From positions 1 to 64,000 of the forward strand of contig NZ_BOML01000040.1 of the NCBI RefSeq assembly GCF_016862175.1: a DNA stretch of 64,000 bases. The letters are read 5' to 3'. Source of the stretch: Paractinoplanes durhamensis (GTDB lineage Bacteria; Actinomycetota; Actinomycetes; Mycobacteriales; Micromonosporaceae). Of the stretch, positions 1 through 9,400 are shown piece after piece (positions within the stretch are counted from its first letter, which is position 1; each line of letters opens with the position of its first letter). Below the pieces are notes generated by a model that worked only from the letters and a program-made list of their open reading frames with translations, had not been told where the DNA came from and did not search any database. Both the position numbers and the translations under genes were made by a program.

Positions 1-1
1 G

Positions 2-61
2 GGGGGACGGCGCCTGCGCCTTGCCGAACTGGGCGGTCGAGACCTGATAGCGGCGGCGTAG
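2..61 (+). CDS. Possible C-terminal tail of a gene entering from the left
   Basis: An open frame enters at the window edge and stops at TAG 59-61, giving 19 residues ending LIAAA. It could be the end of another integrative-element gene, but the fragment is too short to identify and may be chance. Confidence 0.2.
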   Translation, partial: GGRRLRLAELGGRDLIAAA

Positions 62-260
62 ACGCCCGGCCGGCCGTTCCCCGAAATGACACTCACCGTG
101 GAGATCGTTTCGTGCTGGCCGACAGACACCGCTTTCTGTCAGAGCACGAACGGCGGCGGTGTTGACAGATGCCGACGCTATCGTCCCGCCGCCCCATCAC
201 ATCGTTGCCGGCACCCGTCCGGGTGCGGCTTTCGTCCACATCGACCGGAGGAGCTACACC

Positions 261-386
261 ATGAAGTCCAGCCAGCGGTTGCACGCTTCCGCCTTCTCGT
301 CCCGCCGCGTTCACGACGGGGAACCGTGTCGTGATCGCCGTTCGGTGCTCACGGCACGGACGGGTCCGCGGGAGGTGGTCCCGTAG
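261..386 (+). CDS. Possible 41-aa small protein or leader peptide
   Basis: The ATG at 261 follows a strong Shine-Dalgarno (GGAGGAG at 247-253) with 7-nt spacing. The frame runs 41 codons to TAG at 384-386, just upstream of the DUF2637 gene. The peptide is basic with no recognisable domain. The ribosome site is the only real support. It may be a leader whose translation affects the next gene, whose own start is unclear. Confidence 0.3.
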   Translation: MKSSQRLHASAFSSRRVHDGEPCRDRRSVLTARTGPREVVP

Positions 387-436
387 CAGCGAGTCGTTCG
401 CCTGACCGGACCGTCCGCGGCAACCGCGCCGAGGGA

Positions 437-1222
437 TTGGCCCAGATCCTGATCATGCTCGCGATCGGCGCAGCCGCCGGAGCCGCGAGCTTCACCCACG
501 TCCACAACGTTGCCGCCGGCCACGGGCAACCGGGCTGGCTCGCCTGGGCCGACGCGATCGTCCTCGAGTTGATGTCGATCGCCTCCGGCCTGGAACTACG
601 CCGCCTCCGACGCGAGCACACCTCAGCCCGTTTCCCCGCCGTGGTGCTGGGCTGCGCGGTCGTGCTGTCCCTGGCGGCACAGGTCGTCGAAGCCGAACCG
701 TCGCCCATCGGCTGGACGGCCGCCGCCATCCCGGCACTGGGTTTCCTGGTCATGGTCAAGGTCGCGCTCAGCCACACCGGGGAACCGTCCGCCTCGACAC
801 TCGGCGATCCCGCGGTCCGCGCCGAGTTCGGGAACCGCCCCGCCGACGCGCCCTTGGTCCGCGACGCAGCAGACCCGGATAAGCGGTCCGCACCGGTCCG
901 GCGCCGGTCCCGCGGACCGTCCGCTGAGGTGGAAGACCTGCGGACGGTGCTACCCGCCGCCCGAGCGGTCAGAGACCACCTGGCCGTCAACGGCGAACCC
1001 CTGACCCGCGGCGCGCTCGCTCACCACCTGCGAGCCGGTGGCAACAGCGTCTCCAACTCCAAGGCCTCCGCGCTGCTCAAGGCGCTCAGGTCTGAGCGGG
1101 AGCCGCCACCGACCCGCCAGTACCGGGCCAGCAGCCCGGGCCGGCCGCCCCAAAGCCCACTCCAGCAGCGTGATCACGGCGCTGACGTGAATCCCCGACA
1201 GGAGGGAGGTGATACATCATGA
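437..1222 (+). CDS. DUF2637 membrane protein of an actinobacterial integrative element
   Basis: This matches the DUF2637 family that recurs in actinomycete integrative and conjugative elements, where it is thought to help intermycelial spread. The motif SFTHVHNVAA near residue 15 is followed by hydrophobic helices around residues 28-48, 65-85 and 93-113. A basic linker leads to a C-terminal helical part (about 170-230) that resembles a winged helix. The start is uncertain. TTG 437 is the first standard start codon, but it lies inside the first membrane segment and has no ribosome site. The same frame is open upstream, and a strong GGAGGTGG at 371-378 stands before GTA at 383. The stop overlaps the next gene as ATGA. 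Confidence 0.8.
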   Translation: MAQILIMLAIGAAAGAASFTHVHNVAAGHGQPGWLAWADAIVLELMSIASGLELRRLRREHTSARFPAVVLGCAVVLSLAAQVVEAEPSPIGWTAAAIPALGFLVMVKVALSHTGEPSASTLGDPAVRAEFGNRPADAPLVRDAADPDKRSAPVRRRSRGPSAEVEDLRTVLPAARAVRDHLAVNGEPLTRGALAHHLRAGGNSVSNSKASALLKALRSEREPPPTRQYRASSPGRPPQSPLQQRDHGADVNPRQEGGDTS

Positions 1223-1776
1223 CAACGCTCTCAGAACGTTTCCCGGAGATCTTCCCGCCGGACCGTCCGGTCATGGATCACGACTCCGACTGGTTCGCCC
1301 AGGCGTGGCTGCACCAGTTCCGGCGCCGCACCGCGCGTACCGTGCCGGTGATCGCGGTCGTCCGCGAACTGGCGGCGACGCTACGCGACGATCAGATCCC
1401 GGCACCGCAGGCACTTCGTGCCCTGCGGCGCGCGGTCAGTCTGCTCACCGTGCTCGCCGGTAGCGACCGCAACGTCAACCGACAGGTGGTCGACCGCGGC
1501 CGTGCCGACCTCGATGACGAGGCGGAAAGCGACCGGCTCCTCGGTCGCGAGGCCGTCTCGCGGCCGGGGGAATCGACACGGTTCGCCAAGGCGTGGCTGC
1601 TCGCCAGCCCCTCCGAGGTGATCCGTACCGAACCGGTGATCGCCCTCGTCGAACAGCTGCTCGACGATCTGATCACGAAGAAGCCGACTGTCGCCTACGC
1701 CAGCCTGCGACAGGCCGTCCAGGTGCTCAACGTCTTCGCCCGCGAAAACGAGAACACCACCGGCACCACCAAGTAA
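1219..1776 (+). CDS. Hypothetical protein with an internally duplicated domain
   Basis: The ATG at 1219 overlaps the stop of the DUF2637 gene and follows a near-perfect ribosome site (GGAGGTGAT), so the 185-aa product is very likely made. Two halves match each other: residues about 28-80 begin WFAQAWL and contain VPVIAVVREL, while residues about 118-172 begin RFAKAWL and contain EPVIALVEQL. Each half ends in a helix of the type LRxAVxxLxV. No family was recognised. Its place between DUF2637 and the integration genes suggests a role in the element. Confidence 0.75.
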   Translation: MTTLSERFPEIFPPDRPVMDHDSDWFAQAWLHQFRRRTARTVPVIAVVRELAATLRDDQIPAPQALRALRRAVSLLTVLAGSDRNVNRQVVDRGRADLDDEAESDRLLGREAVSRPGESTRFAKAWLLASPSEVIRTEPVIALVEQLLDDLITKKPTVAYASLRQAVQVLNVFARENENTTGTTK

Positions 1777-1802
1777 CCCGGTTCACACCTCGCACCGCCT
1801 GA

Positions 1803-1843
1803 ACGGGGCTGTCCCGCCGCCACAACAGGCAGGACGGCCCCGT
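1803..1843. terminator. Bidirectional stem-loop between convergent genes
   Basis: ACGGGGC at 1803-1809 pairs with GCCCCGT at 1837-1843, with further GC pairing inside. It sits between the stop of the rightward hypothetical gene (1776) and the stop of the leftward BTAD gene (1866), as expected for a shared terminator. Confidence 0.6.
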
Positions 1844-1865
1844 CTCGGCCGCGGGCAAACGCCGC

Positions 1866-2459
1866 TCACCGCGTCGGCGTGAACCCTTTCAGGACGGCGG
1901 CGAGCCGCTCGTCGTACGGATGGTGCTGTCGGCCCTCTTCCAGCACCGCCCGTGCGGGGCCGGCGAGGTTGTCGGCGAGAGCGACCACCGCCTCGACGTA
2001 CTCCCGGCGTATGAGGTACCGATAGCCGGTCAGCCACAAGTAACCGGCGCCGTCGGCGAACGGCCCGGTGTAGGCGTCCACCGCCCGGCGCAACGCCGCG
2101 ACCCGGGCCTGCTGATCGGATGCGGCAGCGGCGTCCGCGACAGCGTCGAGCATCGTCCACAAGTCGACCTCTAAACCGGCGCGCTCCAACACGTACCGGT
2201 GCCGCTGCAACTGCAGGTCGCTGCCGTCGCCGCCGAGCCGGGTGAAGATCTGCCGCAGGTTGTACGTGTAGGTATGCATCCGCTCCGCGGCCTTGCGCCG
2301 GGACGGCTCAGGCATCAGGTCAGCGGCGATCTCGTCTTGGTACGCGCTGCCGCCGCGCGCGATCAGATACGTCAAGAACTCCAGGGCGTTCTTCCGGACA
2401 TGCACCTCCGCGGGAACACCCACAATCTCTGGCCTCCCGAGCACCCGCACCCTGATCAC
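1866..2459 (-). CDS. BTAD (SARP-type) transcriptional activation domain protein
   Basis: The protein starts with a short winged-helix-like stretch (VRVLGRPEIVG), followed by helices and a TPR-like BTAD region with motifs such as TYTYNLRQIF and DAYTGPFADG. This is the DNA-binding and transcriptional-activation part of the AfsR/SARP family. At about 197 aa from the GTG at 2459 it lacks the NB-ARC or LysM/membrane parts of large relatives. The frame stays open to ATG 2582, but the extra residues are low-complexity and have no ribosome site. It may be a compact regulator of the element or the surviving C-terminal part of a longer gene. Confidence 0.65.
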   Translation of the reverse strand: MIRVRVLGRPEIVGVPAEVHVRKNALEFLTYLIARGGSAYQDEIAADLMPEPSRRKAAERMHTYTYNLRQIFTRLGGDGSDLQLQRHRYVLERAGLEVDLWTMLDAVADAAAASDQQARVAALRRAVDAYTGPFADGAGYLWLTGYRYLIRREYVEAVVALADNLAGPARAVLEEGRQHHPYDERLAAVLKGFTPTR

Positions 2460-2789
2460 CGCACGAGAATCGCCGCCAGTCCCGCCGGGCAGCCGCTCCG
2501 GGCGTCCGAGAACCGGGAGGGTGCGGGCATCCGGCCAGGAAGCCACGTCTCCGGCATCGCGACCGCCGGGCCGATCATGCATGGGCAGGACGGTAACGCA
2601 TCAATCGCCCAGCACGGACGTCAATAACGTCAGCGCGGCTGGGCCGATCCCGCCTGCTCAAATCTGCCATCACGACTGGGAGTCACCCTGACCGATCGTC
2701 GCCGCACCCGCACACCCGCCGGCCCTGAAACGCCCGGCGACTCCACTTCGAACATCGAGGACCTGCAAGCACTCGGCGCCACCACCGAC

Positions 2790-2975
2790 GTGGTCACCGC
2801 CGGAAAGTTCCTCGGCATCTCCCGCAACACCGCCTACCGGCTCGCCCGCCACGGAGCATTCCCGCTACCCCTCATACGCGTCGGTGCCCAGTACCGCGTC
2901 CCCACGGCGGCCCTGATCACCGCTCTTCACCCGCCGCCGAGCGGACCAGCCGCGACCAGCAGCGAAGCGCCGTAG
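2790..2975 (+). CDS. Excisionase-like helix-turn-helix protein
   Basis: The frame encodes an excisionase/MerR-like DNA-binding domain: a helix around TAGKFLGISRNTAYRL, then a short wing with IRVGAQYRVP. It lies just upstream of the integrase, the usual place for xis, which controls direction of recombination. The start is doubtful. GTG 2790 cuts into the first helix, and the frame is open upstream to a CTG at 2688 that overlaps a TGA, with no ATG/GTG/TTG between. Homologues usually carry a short N-terminal tail, so the true start is probably a non-standard codon upstream. Confidence 0.7.
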   Translation: MVTAGKFLGISRNTAYRLARHGAFPLPLIRVGAQYRVPTAALITALHPPPSGPAATSSEAP

Positions 2976-3019
2976 CCATCCGCCAAGACGACTTGATCAA
3001 TGTTAGGAGCAGAGCGTGA

Positions 3020-4552
3020 ATGTCGTGCGATCACCGAAAAACCGCTGCACACCAACCCTCGTACGCTGGGAGCGTCCACCTCGTGGCCACCGACACCCCG
3101 TTCAAAGTCTGCCGTTGCAAGGGCCCTGATACCGGCCAACCACTGCGCAACAAATGCCCGAAACTACGCCGCGCCAACCGATCCTGGAGCCTCACCCACG
3201 GTCAGTGGGCATACCAGCTCGAACTCCCCCCGACCGCCGACGGGAAACGACGCCAACTACGGCCCAGCACCGGCTTCGAGAACCGCGACGCCGCACAAGA
3301 CGAAATCGACCAGGTCCGCCGGCTGCTCGACCTCGCCGGCAAAGACCCGAAACGGCTGACCGAGGTCGCGAATCTCATCCAGGCCGCCCGCCGCGCGACC
3401 GGCGAACTGCCCGATCTCGACACCGTCCGGTTCCGCCTGAAGACCGACAGCGCGCTCGGCGGCATCCCCACCCTCGCCCAATACCTGACCGGCTGGGTCG
3501 TCGACATCGAGATCGACGAGAACACCCGCCGCAGCTACGCCAACCACATCACCACCCACCTGATCCCGCACCTCGGCGACGTCGCCCTCGACCAACTCCG
3601 CCCGCACCACATCCACACCCTCATCCGCAAAATCAAAGAACGAAACGAGGAAATCCTCGCCAAGCGAAACGACCCCGACCCCGCGGTACGCAAAAGCGTC
3701 GCCGGTAAACGGCCCACCGGGGAGGCGACCCGCTCCCGCATCCGCGCCACCCTGCGCAAGGCCTTCAACGACGCCCTCCGCGAAGGCATCATCGCCGGCG
3801 TAGCCAACCCCGCCGCCCTGGTGAAGACCCGCAACAATCGGTCGAGGCCGATCGTCTGGGAACCCGAACGCGTCGAACGCTGGCGAGCCACCGGCGAAGT
3901 CCCCAGCCCCGTCATGGTCTGGACCGACGAACTACTCGCCGACTTCCTCGACTACGCCGCCGACCACGCACCCGACATCCACCCGATGCTGCACCTCATG
4001 GCCTACCGCGGCACCCGCCGCGGCGAAACCTGCGGCCTGCTCGACGCCGAAGTCCGCCTCCGCAAAGCCGAGATCGGCATCATCAACCAGATCACCACGT
4101 ACGGCGGCGGAAGTATCCGTCACAAGAAGCCCAAGAGCGAAGCCGGCAACCGCGACGTCATCCTCGACCCGGATACCGTCGCCCTCTTCACCAGCTACAA
4201 GGTCCAGCGAGCGAAGTGGCAACTTGCTGCTGGAGCTTCCTGGCCAGACACCGGCCTGTTCTTCGTCCGTCCCGACGGCAGAGCCTGGCACCCCGCCTCG
4301 ATCTCCCAGCGCTTCCGCCGCCTCATCAAACGCGGCGGCTTCCCACCCATCCGCCTCCACGACCTACGCCACTGCGCCGCCACGATCGCCCTCGAAGCCG
4401 GAATCGACATCAAAGTCGTCTCCGAACAACTCGGCCACTCCACCACGACCCTGACGCGCGACACGTACCAGAGCGTCGCCAAAGAACTGCACCACGAGGC
4501 CGCTGGAGCGGTCGCGGAACGCATCAAAGCCAAGCGAAGAGGCGCGGCGTGA
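3020..4552 (+). CDS. int: Tyrosine site-specific integrase
   Basis: This 510-aa recombinase has an SAM-like core-binding domain (about residues 150-240) and a catalytic domain (about 300-500). The first catalytic Arg lies in YRGTRRGE near 331, the HxxR box in LHDLRHCAAT near 448, the LGH motif follows, and the nucleophile is Tyr483 in DTYQSV. It would integrate and excise the element whose other genes lie upstream. The N-terminus has a Cys-rich stretch (VCRCKG). A GTG start near 3083 is possible instead of ATG 3020. No tRNA copy is visible next to it, so the attachment site was not located. Confidence 0.93.
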   Translation: MSCDHRKTAAHQPSYAGSVHLVATDTPFKVCRCKGPDTGQPLRNKCPKLRRANRSWSLTHGQWAYQLELPPTADGKRRQLRPSTGFENRDAAQDEIDQVRRLLDLAGKDPKRLTEVANLIQAARRATGELPDLDTVRFRLKTDSALGGIPTLAQYLTGWVVDIEIDENTRRSYANHITTHLIPHLGDVALDQLRPHHIHTLIRKIKERNEEILAKRNDPDPAVRKSVAGKRPTGEATRSRIRATLRKAFNDALREGIIAGVANPAALVKTRNNRSRPIVWEPERVERWRATGEVPSPVMVWTDELLADFLDYAADHAPDIHPMLHLMAYRGTRRGETCGLLDAEVRLRKAEIGIINQITTYGGGSIRHKKPKSEAGNRDVILDPDTVALFTSYKVQRAKWQLAAGASWPDTGLFFVRPDGRAWHPASISQRFRRLIKRGGFPPIRLHDLRHCAATIALEAGIDIKVVSEQLGHSTTTLTRDTYQSVAKELHHEAAGAVAERIKAKRRGAA

Positions 4553-4773
4553 GTCCTGCCGCAGAGGTCCTGTGCCTCCACGGCGTTATCGGCATGGAGA
4601 CGATCTCGCTGGCGCTCGTCTGCACGCAACTACTCGGTCTCGTAACCAGCGAATTCGGAGCCACTCAGTCTCGGCAACCATCCGAAGCTCTACTTCGGTT
4701 CACAGGTGCTTACGGTAAACACGAGCCCACCCGGATCATTGTCGATGGCTGCTGCAGCGCCTGCCTACTGTAG
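4549..4773 (+). CDS. Possible small ORF coupled to the integrase
   Basis: A GTG at 4549 overlaps the integrase stop (GTGA) and opens a 74-codon frame ending at 4773, three bases before the convergent kinase stop. The peptide has a short hydrophobic stretch and a Cys-rich end (CCSACLL). No family is recognised. The overlap could be chance. Confidence 0.2.
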   Translation: MSPAAEVLCLHGVIGMETISLALVCTQLLGLVTSEFGATQSRQPSEALLRFTGAYGKHEPTRIIVDGCCSACLL

Positions 4774-4775
4774 TC

Positions 4776-6371
4776 CTACCGGTCGGTTATCCCCCTCGAC
4801 CCCAGGGAAGCGCGCAGCCGGGCGAGAATCTCGGCGATTTCCCGGGTCTCCTCATGGTCCGGGCCGTACAGCACGAGGAAATCGTCGTGCAGCGGCACCA
4901 GTTCCGCGACCGCCTCTTCCGTGTCGCCCTCGGCGAGCAGCAACATCGCGATGTTTCGGCGCAAGTCCACCGCCTCGGTGGAGACATCGCCGTCGCGGGC
5001 GCGGACGTGGGTGAGGACCTGACGAAACTGCCGCAGCGCGATTGTGGCCTGACCCAGCTCCGCACGGCAGTGCGCCGCCTGGCGCAGGCATTCGAGCGCG
5101 TCATCGGTGTTGGGGCCGCCGGTTCGAACGAAGGCCGCGTACAGGGCGTCGAATTCAGGCAGGGCTGCCCGGAGATCGCCGCCGACGACGAGGATCGCGG
5201 CGCGGCGCTGACGCAGGCTGAGCACGCGCCGGCTTTCGATGCCGAGGGCCGCCGCTGCGGGCTCGATGACCTGTTGCAGCGCCTCGGCAGCCTGGGCAAA
5301 CCGCTCGTCGTCGAGCAGCTCGTCGGATGTTGAGATCGCGGCTCGGATTGCTCCGCGTAGGTCGGTTGCCGGCGCTGTCTCGGGCGACGGAGCTGGCGCC
5401 GGCACCGGCTGGTCAGGTACGCCGGTGGCGACTCGAGGCCGTGGGGCGTTGGGGTGGCGGTAAAGCAGCGTGGGGTCGGGTACACCGGCCGGCGCAGGCC
5501 CTGCCGCGGGCGGTCGAGCGCCCGCTTCGGGAAGGAAGGGCAGCAAACGGTCATAGACGTCGTACGCATCCCGGGGCCGCAGCTCAGGCTGTTTAGCGGT
5601 CAGGTCGAGGACAAGCGCCTCGAGGGCTTCGGGTACGTCAGCGCGTATCTCTCGGAGGCGGCGGGGTGCGTCATAAACGTGCTGACGCATCAACTCAAAG
5701 TCGCTGGTGCCGTCGAAGAGCGTTGTGCCGACGAGGAGCTCGTGCAACACGCAACCGAGGGCGTACAGGTCGCTCTGTGGGCTGATCTGGCCGCCCTGGA
5801 TCTGTTCCGGCGGCATGTAGTGGTGGGTGCCGACCACACTGCCAGTCGCGGTGAGGCGGGTGACGTCGGTGCGCAGGATGGCGGCGATGCCGAAATCGAG
5901 CACCTTGATCTCACCGTCGGCGGATACCAGAACGTTGTCGGGCTTCAAGTCGCGGTGCACGACGGGGATCGCGTGTGCGTGGGAAAGCACGGTGCAGATC
6001 TGGGCCGCGATGGCCGCCGCCCAGTCGACCGGCAGCGGCCGGACCGGATCGATGTAAGCACGCAGCGAGATGCCGCGGACGTACTCCATGACCAGGTAGA
6101 CGCGGTCGTAGGTACGGTCGAGGACCGCGTCGTACACCTGGGGAACGCCGTGGTGCTGGATGCGGGCGGTGACCCGGGCCTCGCGGCGGAACCGCTTGGC
6201 GAACTCCTCGGCCAGCTCGGCCGTGGAGATCACGTCCGGGCGGATGAGCTTGACGGCGACCTCGCGGTCGAGGACACCGTCGTATCCGCGCCAGACCTGA
6301 CCCATGCCGCCGGTGCTGATCTCGTCGACCAACTCGTACCGGCCGGCGATCGGCTCTGCCCGCACCGTCAC
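4776..6371 (-). CDS. Soluble Hanks-type Ser/Thr protein kinase with C-terminal TPR-like region
   Basis: The kinase domain covers about residues 8-275 and is complete: Gly-rich loop STGGMGQV, Lys in VAVKLI (about 41), HRDLKPDN at 139-146, DFG at 159-161 and MPPEQ near 186. A Pro/Ala-rich linker follows, then about 200 residues of helical repeats resembling TPRs. No membrane helix or PASTA domain is present, so it should act in the cytoplasm. GTG 6371 gives a start just before the Gly loop. It is the last gene of the leftward operon behind hsdR (79-nt gap). Kinases recur in defence systems such as Pgl/BREX and Stk2, so a signalling role in the restriction operon is plausible but inferred. Confidence 0.9.
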   Translation of the reverse strand: MTVRAEPIAGRYELVDEISTGGMGQVWRGYDGVLDREVAVKLIRPDVISTAELAEEFAKRFRREARVTARIQHHGVPQVYDAVLDRTYDRVYLVMEYVRGISLRAYIDPVRPLPVDWAAAIAAQICTVLSHAHAIPVVHRDLKPDNVLVSADGEIKVLDFGIAAILRTDVTRLTATGSVVGTHHYMPPEQIQGGQISPQSDLYALGCVLHELLVGTTLFDGTSDFELMRQHVYDAPRRLREIRADVPEALEALVLDLTAKQPELRPRDAYDVYDRLLPFLPEAGARPPAAGPAPAGVPDPTLLYRHPNAPRPRVATGVPDQPVPAPAPSPETAPATDLRGAIRAAISTSDELLDDERFAQAAEALQQVIEPAAAALGIESRRVLSLRQRRAAILVVGGDLRAALPEFDALYAAFVRTGGPNTDDALECLRQAAHCRAELGQATIALRQFRQVLTHVRARDGDVSTEAVDLRRNIAMLLLAEGDTEEAVAELVPLHDDFLVLYGPDHEETREIAEILARLRASLGSRGITDR

Positions 6372-6450
6372 CCCCGCGTGTCGATGACCCGGTCCGGCCC
6401 AGTGTCTCGTGTGGACTCTGCGGCGTCCAGGCTAAAGGGATCTCGGACGG

Positions 6451-9400
6451 TCAGGCCGCGTCGTCCTCGACGCCCGCCTGGCGGCGGATCATTCGCCAGG
6501 CGGCGCTGCGGGCACTGCGGTTGAGTGAGCTGCGGAAGTCCTCCTGCGGGTCGAAGTACTTGCGGCCCATGTCGGCCATGGTGTCGAAGTGGTCCATCAT
6601 CTTGTCCTCGAATACCGGGTCGAAGACGTGGCCGAAGTTCTCCTCGTCGTTGGCGACCGCGGCCAGGCGCACCTTCGGGTCGTCGAGGGCTTCGTTGAAG
6701 GGCGTGATGACGTCCTGCTCGGTGAATTCGGTGCCGTGCTTCTCGTTGAACTTCTCGATCAGCTCCGAAAGCAGCGACTTCTCCGGCTCTTTGGCACCGC
6801 CGGTGCCGTCGCCGAAGCCCTTCAGCTCGGTCTCGCCCTCGGGGACGAGGCTGACGTTGTGGTCACCGGTGTGCTCCACCCGCAGGTGGCTGAGGTCGAC
6901 CTCGCCGATGTCCACGCCGCCGTCGTCACGGCGAGGCAGCCGGTTGAGCAGGTGCCGCCCGTAGAGGTAGAGCCGCTCCAGTTCGGCGTCGGCGTAGGGG
7001 ACGATGCCGGAGAGGAAGCTGTACTTGCGGACGTAGTCGTTCAGGTCTGCGCGGAAGGCCTCGGCGTTCGCCTGGTCTTCCTCGTCGTCGCTGTTGAGCA
7101 GGTCGGCGAAGCGTTCTACCGCCGGGTCCAGGTGCCGGTACAGCTCGGCGTGCAGCTTCTCCCACTTCGCCGTGCTTCCGGCAGCCTCCTGCTCGGCCGC
7201 CAGGTAGGCCGCCGCGAACTCCTGCATCTCCGCGTCGACGAGCAGCTCGGCGGCCATCACCTTGCTCTGCGCGGTGAACATCAAGTTGGGGTCGGACGGC
7301 AAGGTGGCGGCCTCCTCGAAGTACGGGCGGAATGCCTCCTTGATGTCGTCGGCCTCGTTGACGAAGTCCAAGACGGCCAGGTCAGGCTGGGCCTTGCGAT
7401 CCATGGTCCGGTTGAGCCGGGACAGGGTCTGCACTGCGGCGATGCCGGTCAGCGTCTTGTTGACGTACATGGTGGTGAGCAGCGGCTGGTCGAAGCCGGT
7501 CTGATATTTCTCGGCGACGACCAGGATCCGATATTCGGGCTGCCCGGCGCCGCCGGTCCGGGTGGCCTTATCGTCGGCCCTGGTGTAACCGAACGCCTTG
7601 GGCAGGGCGGTCTCCGGCAAACCGCCGTTCTCCCTGGCCTCGGTGGTCTCCTCACCGTCGTATGTGAGGGTGCCGGAGAACGCCACCAACACCCCGAGGT
7701 CGCCGTAGCCGCGGTCGTCCCGGTATCGCTTGATCGATCGGGCCATCTGCACGGCGCTGTGCCGCGACGCCGTGACCACCATCGACTTGGCCCGGCCGCC
7801 GAGCCGCCCGGCGCTGTGCGCCCGAAAGTGCTCGACGATGATCTGCGCGTGCTGGGCGACGGTGGAGTCGTGTGTCAGCGCGTACCGGGCCAGCAGCGGG
7901 TTCGCCTTTGCCGGGTCGACTTCCCGTTCGTCCGGGTTCTCGTTGACGAGCTTCCAGTAGGTGTTGTAGGTGACGTAGTTCTGCAGCGGGTCGAGGATGA
8001 ACCCCTCCTCGATGGCCTGCCGCATCGAATACGTGTGGAACGGGTGGTACTTCCCGTCCTCGCCGAGCGTCCCGAAGCCTTCGAGGGTTTTGGCCTTCGG
8101 CGTCGCGGTGAACGCGAAGTAGGACAGGTTCGCGGCCCGCTGCCGCTTCCGCGCACTGGCTGCCAGCTGTGCATCTACGTCGGTCGCCGGCGCGGTGATC
8201 GCGCCCGGGTCGTCGGAATCGGCGTCCAAGCCCAGGTCGCGCAGCACCGCGCGAACGGAAGCGGCGGCGTCGCCGGACTGCGACGAGTGCGCCTCGTCCA
8301 CGATGATCGCGAACCGGCTGCCCTGGATCTCGATGGGCGTGCGCCGTAGATAGTCCACCAGCGCCGGGAAGGTGTGCAGCGTAACCGTGACGATCTTCCC
8401 AGTCTCCTGGGAGAGTGCTCTGGCGAGTTGCTCCGACTTCGACCCGTGCTGTTCGTCGATCTTCACGACCAGGCCAGCGGTCTGCTCGAAGCTACCGACC
8501 GTCTCGCGGAGCTGCGAGTCCAGGTTTCGCCGGTCGGTGATGATGATGATTTTGTCGAAGACCGGCGAGCCCGGCTTCAACCCGGCAGCAACCGCGTCCG
8601 TTTCCAACTCGTCCGGGTCGGTCGAGGTATGCAACGACGACAGGCGATGCCCAAGCCAGGCGATCGTGTTCGACTTCCCCGACCCCGCCGACGCCATGAC
8701 CAGGTAGTTGTCCCCTGCGCCATGCCGGGCCGCGTGCGCCGTCAGCATCCGCACCACATGCCACTGGTGATAGCGCGGAAAGATCAAATTCTTGCGGGTA
8801 CGCCCGTCCGCGCCCTTCTCCTTGTGCAGGTGGACGAAGCGCTCCAACATGTCGAGCCAATTGTCTCGCTGCCAGACTTCGTCCCACAGGTACGAGGTGG
8901 CGTACTTGCCGAACTCGGTGGCGGACGGGTTGCCCTTGCCGCCAGGCCGACCCGGCCCTTCTGAGCCGGTGTTGAACGGCAGGAACCGGGTCGCCTTACC
9001 GCGCAACTGGGTGGTCACGAAGACCAGATCGGGGTCCACCGCGAAGTTGGCAATCACCCGCCGGGCGAAGATCAGCTCGGTAGGGTCCCGCTCTTTCCGG
9101 TACTGCTCCTTGGCGTGCTCCACCCCCGAGCCGGTCAGCGGGTTCTTCAACTCGGCCGTGGCGACCGGGATCCCGTTAAGGAAGAGGGTGAGATCGAGCC
9201 GGTTGCCTCTGTCGGCTTGCTTGGTCGCATACGCCAACTCGCGCACGACGCTGAGCCGGTTCTTCCTGTAGTCGGCCAGGATCTCGTCTGACTCCACGAA
9301 CGACGGCTTGAAGTACGCGACCCGGATGCGTACACCATGGTCCTTGACACCTTTGCGCAGTACGTCGAGCAGCCCATCGCTGGTGATCGCCTGGTCGAGC

